Below are positions 59,178-64,000 of a stretch of DNA of 64,000 nucleotides, in pieces. The stretch lies in contig JBKBPL010000013.1 of NCBI GenBank assembly GCA_046293075.1, positions 36,577 to 100,576 on the forward strand. The letters run 5' to 3'. Below the pieces are notes generated by a model that had not been told where the DNA came from, made no database searches, and saw only the letters and a program-made list of their open reading frames with translations. Source of the DNA: Ga0077530 sp046293075 (GTDB lineage: Bacteria; Pseudomonadota; Alphaproteobacteria; Rhizobiales; Hyphomicrobiaceae). The position numbers and the translations under genes were made by a program. Numbering within the stretch: position 1 is the stretch's first letter; each line of letters starts with the position of its first letter.

Positions 59178-59244
59178 CGACACCGCGTGGAGACGGTGCC
59201 GTCTGAGACCCGGAAGAAGATCGTCTCGCCGGGGCATGCGGAGC

Positions 59245-59281
59245 GCCGATTGGGATCGCTCATTGAGCGATCCCAATCGGC
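59245..59281. repeat. 37-nt perfect inverted repeat downstream of amtB
   Basis: Two 18-base arms (first arm GCCGATTGGGATCGCTCA) are exact complements around one T. It lies 51 bp past the amtB stop, between that stop and the terminator. The stem could stabilise the amtB mRNA end, or it may belong to a dispersed palindrome family. No other copy was seen in this window. Confidence 0.75.
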
Positions 59282-59332
59282 ACAGGTTGATGTGCGGGAT
59301 GCGGATCGAAGGCATCCCTGGGCTCAATGCCC

Positions 59333-60655
59333 TTACTGTACGACCTCGCCGTGCAGACGGATGTCGAGGCCCTCGACCTCGGTCTGCTCGTCGACCCTGA
59401 GGCCCATCGTGACGCGGATGATCATCAGGATTACGAAGGTCGCGACGGCGCACCAGATGATCGTGGCGAGGATGCCGTAGAACTGGATCCAGAGCTGCGC
59501 GACGTTGCCTTCGAGCACGCCCTTGGTCCCGCCGATGGCCTCGACCGCGAAGACGCCGGTGAGGAGAGCGCCGAGGATGCCGCCGACGCCGTGGATGCCG
59601 AACACGTCGAGGCTGTCGTCATAGCCGAGCGCCCGCTTGATGCCCGTCGAGGCGATATAGCAGACGATGCCGGCAGCGATGCCGAGGATGAGGGCGCCCT
59701 TCGGATCGACGAAGCCGGCAGCCGGCGTGATGGCAACGAGACCGGCGATGGCACCCGAAGCAATGCCGAGAATGCTCGGCTTGCCGTGCGTCATCCACTC
59801 AGAGAACATCCACGCGAGCGCTGCCGCCGCCGCCGCAATCTGCGTTACGAGCATCGCCATGCCCGCGGCGCCATCAGCGGCCACAGCCGAGCCGGCGTTG
59901 AAGCCGAACCAGCCGACCCACAGGAACGCCGCGCCCATGGCCGTGTAGACGAGGTTATGCGGTGCCATGTTCTCGGAGCCGTAGCCGCGGCGCCGCCCGA
60001 GAACAATTGCCGCAACGAGACCGGCGATCCCTGAGTTGATGTGCACGACCGTGCCGCCGGCAAAGTCCAGAACGCCATCCTTACCGAGGAAGCCGCCGCC
60101 CCACACCCAGTGGCAGACCGGCGCATAAACGAAGATCAGCCAGAGAGTAATGAAGACGAGGAAGCTCGAGAACTTCATGCGGTCCGCCACGGCGCCAGCG
60201 ATCAGCGCCGGGGTGATGATCGCAAACGTCATCTGGAACGTCGCGAACACGGACTCGGGGATCGTGCCCTGAAGCGAGTCCTTGCCGATGGTGGCGAGGA
60301 ACATCTTATCGAACCCACCCATGTAGGCATTGAGGGCGCCGCCATCGCCGAAGGCAATCGAGTAGCCGACGACCATCCAGACGACCGACAACAGGCACGC
60401 AGCAGCGAAAGACTGCATCACCGTGGCAAGAACGTTCTTCTTGCGGACCATGCCGCTGTAGAAGAGAGCAAGACCGGGGATCGTCATCATCAGGACGATC
60501 GCCGTCGACGTGAGCATCCAGGCTGTGTCACCCGAATTGAGCGTCTTTGCTTCGGCGCCCTGCGCCAGCGCGGGCAGCGCCGTGGTCATGCTGACCATGG
60601 CCCATGCGGCGGTCATCACCGCTACGCTGGTTATCGAACGAATGCATGTCTTCAT
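59333..60655 (-). CDS. amtB: Ammonium transporter
   Basis: AmtB conducts ammonia/ammonium across the inner membrane. The 440-residue protein has a cleavable signal-like N-terminus (CIRSITSVAVMTAAWAMVSM, then ALPALAQ) and eleven membrane helices. The twin pore His residues lie in GGTVVHINSGIAGLVAA and DVFGIHGVGGILGALLTGV. The start ATG is at 60655. It follows glnK in the same direction, the standard nitrogen-control pair, with GlnK blocking AmtB when nitrogen is plentiful. Confidence 0.96.
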   Translation of the reverse strand: MKTCIRSITSVAVMTAAWAMVSMTTALPALAQGAEAKTLNSGDTAWMLTSTAIVLMMTIPGLALFYSGMVRKKNVLATVMQSFAAACLLSVVWMVVGYSIAFGDGGALNAYMGGFDKMFLATIGKDSLQGTIPESVFATFQMTFAIITPALIAGAVADRMKFSSFLVFITLWLIFVYAPVCHWVWGGGFLGKDGVLDFAGGTVVHINSGIAGLVAAIVLGRRRGYGSENMAPHNLVYTAMGAAFLWVGWFGFNAGSAVAADGAAGMAMLVTQIAAAAAALAWMFSEWMTHGKPSILGIASGAIAGLVAITPAAGFVDPKGALILGIAAGIVCYIASTGIKRALGYDDSLDVFGIHGVGGILGALLTGVFAVEAIGGTKGVLEGNVAQLWIQFYGILATIIWCAVATFVILMIIRVTMGLRVDEQTEVEGLDIRLHGEVVQ

Positions 60656-60776
60656 GGGTCTATTCCTGCCACCAGTCCAGTTTGAGGTTTGAGCTTCGCC
60701 GAGGTCGACGCGCCTGCCAGCTCCTCCCCCGTCTGCCATGGCAGGCCGGCAGGTGGCGGGCGCGGCGATCGGTTGT

Positions 60777-61115
60777 CTAGAGTGCGTTGTCGTCCGTCTC
60801 GCCGGTGCGGATGCGCAGCGTGTGCTCGATTGGGGAGACGAAGATTTTTCCGTCGCCGATCTGGCCGGTCTTGGCGGCTGCGGCGATCGCCGCCACCGCC
60901 TTGTCGACCTCAGCGGAGGTCACCGCGACCTCGATCTTGATCTTGGGGAGGAAGTTCACGGCATACTCGGCGCCGCGGTAGATCTCGGTATGCCCTTTCT
61001 GACGGCCATACCCCTTGACCTCGGAAACGGTCATGCCCTGCAGCCCGAGGTCCGTCAGCGCTGACCGCACCTCCTCGAGCTTGAACGGTTTGATGATTGC
61101 AGTGATAAGCTTCAT
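60777..61115 (-). CDS. glnK: Nitrogen regulatory protein P-II (GlnK)
   Basis: GlnK binds ATP, ADP and 2-oxoglutarate and gates AmtB. The 112-residue protein begins MKLITAIIKPFKLEEVRSAL and has VKGYGRQKGHTEIYRGAEYA with uridylylation site Tyr51. The C-loop follows (TGQIGDGKIFVSPIEHTLRI), all intact. A sigma-54-like promoter lies about 90 bp upstream, and amtB follows. Confidence 0.97.
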   Translation of the reverse strand: MKLITAIIKPFKLEEVRSALTDLGLQGMTVSEVKGYGRQKGHTEIYRGAEYAVNFLPKIKIEVAVTSAEVDKAVAAIAAAAKTGQIGDGKIFVSPIEHTLRIRTGETDDNAL

Positions 61116-61203
61116 GGCCATTCGACCTCGTGTCTTGGCGCACCTCCCCCGAAGCAGCAGAGGCGCGCGTTCCAAGGCCTGCGCAGAACAGGCGTTGGTT
61201 AAG

Positions 61204-61221
61204 ACTCAAAGGACGTGCCAC
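61204..61221 (-). promoter_or_regulatory. Sigma-54-like promoter of glnK-amtB
   Basis: On the minus strand the sequence reads TGGCACGTCCTTTGAG. This matches the -24/-12 consensus TGGCACG-N4-TTGC except that the -12 GC is GA. The GG and the -12 element have the required spacing. It sits 90-105 bp before the glnK ATG, and NtrC-controlled glnK-amtB operons normally use such promoters. Confidence 0.6.
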
Positions 61222-61307
61222 TTTGGCGAGGTCCGCCTAGTGCTTTGAAATTTAAGGCAGGAATTCCAAGGGTCGGGGACCGCGACAGGGATTTGGGCAG
61301 TTGCTGC

Positions 61308-61339
61308 TGCCTAAAAAGTAGGCAAAATCGCGGTTTTGC
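61308..61339. promoter_or_regulatory. Inverted repeats upstream of glnK (terminator or NtrC-type site)
   Basis: TGCCTA/TAGGCA around AAAAG (61308-61324) is a short stem just past the tesB stop and may end tesB transcripts. The adjoining GCAAAA, six bases, TTTTGC (61322-61339) is a dyad about 110 bp upstream of the sigma-54-like promoter, the usual place for an activator site, although it does not closely match the NtrC consensus. Confidence 0.4.
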
Positions 61340-61342
61340 ACG

Positions 61343-62242
61343 CTAGCTGACCATGAAATCTGTCGGCTGCCGCCGCACCAAGCCCTCTTGAGTTGTTGAG
61401 GCGACCAGGAGGCCTTGGCGTGTAAAGACGCTACCGCGGCAAAAACCACGCGCGCCGTAGGCCGAGGGGCTGTCCTGGGCGTAGAGCAGCCACTCGTCGG
61501 CGCGGAACGGCCGGTGGAACCACATGGCGTGGTCGAGGCTCGCCAGCTGGAGGTCCTTGTCGAACATCAGCTTGCCGTGGGCGATCAGCGCCGTATCGAG
61601 CAGCGTGAAGTCCGAGGCGTAGGCAAGCACGCACTGGTGGAGCGGAAAGGCATCGGGCAAGGGCTTGGTGGCCCGCATCCAGATGAGCTGGCGCGGCTCC
61701 CGCTTGTCCCGGGCAAAGTAACGTGAGACGTCGACCGGACGGATCTCGATCGGCCGCTCGCGCTCCCAATAGCGGCGCATGTTATCGGGGAGCTTGTCGA
61801 GCATTCGCTCCTTGAGGTCCTGCTCGCTCGGCAGATCCTCAGGCGGCGGCACATCCGGCATCGGGGTGTGGTGGTCGTACCCCTCCTCGTGCTTGTGAAA
61901 CGAGACGCTCATGACGAACATCGCGCGGCCGTGCTGGATGCCCTTGACGCGCCGCGTGGTAAAGCTGCCCCCGTCGCGGATGCGCTCGACGTCGTAGATG
62001 ATCGGCTCGGCCGGATCCCCGGGTAAGAGGAAGTAGGCGTGGGCGGAGTGGGCGACCCGTTCCTCGGGTACAGTTCGGACGGCGGCGACCAGGGCCTGTC
62101 CGAGAACCTGCCCGCCGTAGACACGCTGCCAGCCGGCACTGGGGCCGCGACCACGAAACAGGTTCTGCTCGAGCCGTTCGAGGTCCAATATGGCAACAAG
62201 ATCATCGACAGCGCTGGCTTTGGACGCTTTCTCTCGGGCCAT
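61343..62242 (-). CDS. tesB: Acyl-CoA thioesterase II
   Basis: TesB hydrolyses medium- and long-chain acyl-CoAs. The 299-residue double hot-dog protein has QRVYGGQVLGQALVAAVRTV, GGSFTTRRVKGIQHGRAMF, LASLDHAMWFHRPFRADEWL with the catalytic Asp, and STTQEGLVR with the catalytic Gln. It lies upstream of glnK-amtB on the same strand. In Escherichia coli tesB is also a neighbour of glnK-amtB, so the linkage is old. Confidence 0.94.
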   Translation of the reverse strand: MAREKASKASAVDDLVAILDLERLEQNLFRGRGPSAGWQRVYGGQVLGQALVAAVRTVPEERVAHSAHAYFLLPGDPAEPIIYDVERIRDGGSFTTRRVKGIQHGRAMFVMSVSFHKHEEGYDHHTPMPDVPPPEDLPSEQDLKERMLDKLPDNMRRYWERERPIEIRPVDVSRYFARDKREPRQLIWMRATKPLPDAFPLHQCVLAYASDFTLLDTALIAHGKLMFDKDLQLASLDHAMWFHRPFRADEWLLYAQDSPSAYGARGFCRGSVFTRQGLLVASTTQEGLVRRQPTDFMVS

Positions 62243-62322
62243 GGCGGCGACACCTCGGGATCGGGTTGGCAGGGCGGGGCCTGATGCTGTCTACGCTCTA
62301 CAGCAAACAGGTGGAGCGCGGT

Positions 62323-63546
62323 ATGCGCGATCATGACATTGTTGTCGCGGGCGGCGGGCTCACGGGGCTCATCCTGGTGCGGACGCTCGCTGGCGTCCTC
62401 GGCCGCGGCGCGCGGCTCGCCATCGTCGAGGATGGCGGTGCCGCCGGGCGGGCCGATCCACGAAGCTATGCTCTCTCGGCCGGCTCGCGTCGGCTGCTTG
62501 AGGCCATCGGTGTATGGGAAGGCGCGGCTCGCGAGGCGCAGCCGGTCAGCGGTATCGACATTACCGATTCGAGCCTGGCGGATGCCATCCGGCCGGTCCT
62601 CCTCAGCTACGATACCGCCGTTGGGGAGGGCGAGCCGGGCATGTGGATCGTGCCCGCGGACGTGTTGCAGCGGGCTGCCTCGGCCGCGGTGGCGGAGGCA
62701 CCGGGCATCACGCGGCTCAACGGGATGGCCGTGGATTTCGCTACGGATGCCAGTGGCGTCGCCGTGCGGCTCGCCGGTGGCGGATCGCTCAGTGCGGGGT
62801 TGCTCGTGGCCTGTGACGGTCGCCGTTCACCGCTGCGCGCTGCGGCTGGCATCAAGACCGTGGATTGGCATTACGCACAGACCGGCATCGTCACGACAGT
62901 CCGCCACGAGCGCCCGCACGGTGGCCGCGCGGTGCAGCACTTCCTTCCCGGCGGGCCGTTCGCGATCCTGCCGCTCACCGGCAACCGGGCGTGCGTGACC
63001 TGGACGGAGGCGGAAGACGAGGCCGCCCGCATTCTCGCACGCGATGATGCGGGGTTCCTTCGTGAGCTCGAGATACGCTTCGGCCATCGGCTTGGTGCTC
63101 TGGAGCTGGCGGGCCCGCGCGGAAGCTGGCCGCTTGCGATGCATCTTGCGCGCGAGTTGAGCGCGCCACGGTTCGCGCTTGCCGGCGATGCCGCGCGCGG
63201 TGTGCATCCGATTGCCGGGCAGGGCCTCAATCTCGGCCTGCGCGATGTGGCTGCGCTCAGCGAGTGCCTGGTCGACGCGGTGCGTGTCGGTCTCGATGTC
63301 GGTGATTCGACGGGACTCGAGCGCTATGCCCGCTGGCGGCGCTTCGACGGTATGGCATCAGCAGCCGCCTTCGGGGCGCTCAATGGGCTTTTCTCGCAAG
63401 ACAACGCGCTGCTGCGGTCTGTGCGCGATGCAGGCCTCGGGATTGTCGATCGTCTGCCGGGGCTCAAGCGCGTGCTGGTGAAGGAAGCGGCCGGGCTGAC
63501 GGGCGAGGTGCCGAAGCTGCTCAGAGGCGAGGCGCTGGCGATTTGA
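62323..63546 (+). CDS. UbiH/UbiF/COQ6-family FAD monooxygenase
   Basis: The 407-residue flavoprotein hydroxylates the ring of a ubiquinone precursor in its family. It has the FAD loop DIVVAGGGLTGLILVRTLAG, the DG motif LLVACDGRRSPLRAAAGIKT and the GD motif FALAGDAARGVHPIAGQGLN followed by LGLRDVAALSECLVDA. Which ring position it hydroxylates cannot be told. The ATG at 62323 has GGAG upstream and starts right before the FAD fold. It diverges from tesB. Confidence 0.92.
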   Translation: MRDHDIVVAGGGLTGLILVRTLAGVLGRGARLAIVEDGGAAGRADPRSYALSAGSRRLLEAIGVWEGAAREAQPVSGIDITDSSLADAIRPVLLSYDTAVGEGEPGMWIVPADVLQRAASAAVAEAPGITRLNGMAVDFATDASGVAVRLAGGGSLSAGLLVACDGRRSPLRAAAGIKTVDWHYAQTGIVTTVRHERPHGGRAVQHFLPGGPFAILPLTGNRACVTWTEAEDEAARILARDDAGFLRELEIRFGHRLGALELAGPRGSWPLAMHLARELSAPRFALAGDAARGVHPIAGQGLNLGLRDVAALSECLVDAVRVGLDVGDSTGLERYARWRRFDGMASAAAFGALNGLFSQDNALLRSVRDAGLGIVDRLPGLKRVLVKEAAGLTGEVPKLLRGEALAI

Positions 63547-63691
63547 AGAAGGAAGCAGTGGCTCGCAGACGAGCTACAGTCCGAAGGTGCCGCAGCAATT
63601 CAAATCCAAAGCAAACATGGGTGAAGCGCTATCTACTGAGCAACCCGGCGTGCTAGCGTATCGCTGCCTGTTTGACGTGCGGGGATGCTGG

Positions 63692-64000
63692 ATGGCCACC
63701 GACAAAGAACATTGGCGGGAGACAGCGAAGTCCGAACCACGCATTTCGTGGCAACACCGATCCGAGCTTATTGCCCACCTCATCCGTCCGCACGACGCGG
63801 TGTGCGATCTAGGGTCTGGCGCGCAGACGCTGCGTCGGTATCTGCCGACGTCGGTGCGTTACATTCCGGTCGATTGTGTGAAGGAGCACCCTGATACGTG
63901 GGTGACTGACTTCAACACGGCATTCAGTCTACCCGACCAACCATTTAATGTTATCACCTGCATCGGGCTCCTGGCTCATCTGGAGGATCCAATAAGGTTC
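63692..64000 (+). CDS. Methyltransferase-like protein, N-terminal part only
   Basis: An open frame of 103 codons runs off the right edge. It begins MATDKEHWRETAKSEPRISW and has a class I SAM-binding pattern, DAVCDLGSGAQTLRRYLPTS, then YIPVDCVKEHPDT and PFNVITCIGLLAHLEDPIRF. The order (DLGSG loop, acidic end of strand 2, strand 4 before a leucine-rich helix) supports a methyltransferase. Codon use is clearly less GC-rich than in the neighbours (for example TTT AAT GTT ATC), suggesting acquired DNA starting near 63.6 kb. The substrate is unknown. Confidence 0.65.
   Translation, partial: MATDKEHWRETAKSEPRISWQHRSELIAHLIRPHDAVCDLGSGAQTLRRYLPTSVRYIPVDCVKEHPDTWVTDFNTAFSLPDQPFNVITCIGLLAHLEDPIRF

Noticed and set aside
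1..64000. CRISPR arrays, tRNA/rRNA genes, toxin-antitoxin or defence islands, biosynthetic gene cluster
   Set aside because: I looked through both strands and found no repeat-spacer pattern, no tRNA T-loop/anticodon arrangement, and no matching gene families. The window is essentially core chromosome.

Overview
The window is about 64 kb of GC-rich bacterial chromosome with tightly packed genes. It looks like an alphaproteobacterium of the Hyphomicrobiales (Rhizobiales) type. The pointers are the aerobic cobaltochelatase pair cobS/cobT next to a J-domain gene and bolA, heterotetrameric sarcosine oxidase, an ATP-type PEP carboxykinase, a mesaconyl-CoA hydratase of the ethylmalonyl-CoA pathway, and the order rho-hemJ-hemE | ppsR-maf-aroE-coaE-dnaQ-secB. 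In alphaproteobacteria that last order flanks the chromosomal origin. I cannot name the genus. No tRNA, rRNA, CRISPR array, insertion sequence, prophage or defence system was recognised.

Layout, left to right. 0-7 kb: the 5' part of pckA (cut by the edge), a yhhQ-queF queuosine-precursor pair, small stand-alone genes (SRPBCC, YbaK-type deacylase), gatC-gatA and mesaconyl-CoA hydratase. 7-19.3 kb: a gene of unknown function, a three-subunit molybdenum hydroxylase (FAD, 2Fe-2S and Mo subunits) followed by a MoaD/ThiS-like protein, and facing it a peptide/opine-type ABC importer with two tandem substrate-binding proteins that share a 648-bp identical block. 19.6-30.4 kb: an AmiC-type amidase, aat, a DUF2848 gene, the soxBDAG sarcosine oxidase operon, hemN and a phytase-like exported protein. 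30.4-43 kb: cobT-cobS-J-domain, bolA, a D-serine dehydratase/D-threonine aldolase-like enzyme, an acyl-CoA dehydrogenase, tsaC, a drug/metabolite-type transporter, a 26-residue histone-H1-like peptide gene, a split ThDP decarboxylase, rppH and a class III CoA transferase.

43-51.8 kb is the most informative block. Genes to the left of about 47.1 kb (ubiG, rho, hemJ, hemE) read leftward and genes to the right of 47.5 kb (ppsR, maf, aroE, coaE, dnaQ) read rightward. The roughly 430-bp gap between them is the predicted oriC. 51.8-64 kb: lolA, a candidate small RNA with C-rich loops, a cyclic-nucleotide-binding-fold protein, a PEP-mutase/isocitrate-lyase-like enzyme, a PAS-GGDEF-EAL protein, rpmF, an OmpR-type regulator, an L,D-transpeptidase, the nitrogen module tesB-glnK-amtB with a sigma-54-like promoter, a UbiH-type monooxygenase and a methyltransferase-like gene cut by the right edge.

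Functional threads are: the PEP/pyruvate/C2 node (pckA, ppsR, mch), uptake and oxidation of an unknown small organic compound (Mo-hydroxylase plus ABC importer), one-carbon/betaine catabolism (sarcosine oxidase), tetrapyrrole synthesis (hemN, hemJ, hemE, cobST), and the origin-linked housekeeping block. Most of the window is ordinary. The points worth follow-up are the origin, the candidate sRNA, the gene-converted binding-protein pair, the hydroxylase cluster and the tiny lysine-rich peptide.
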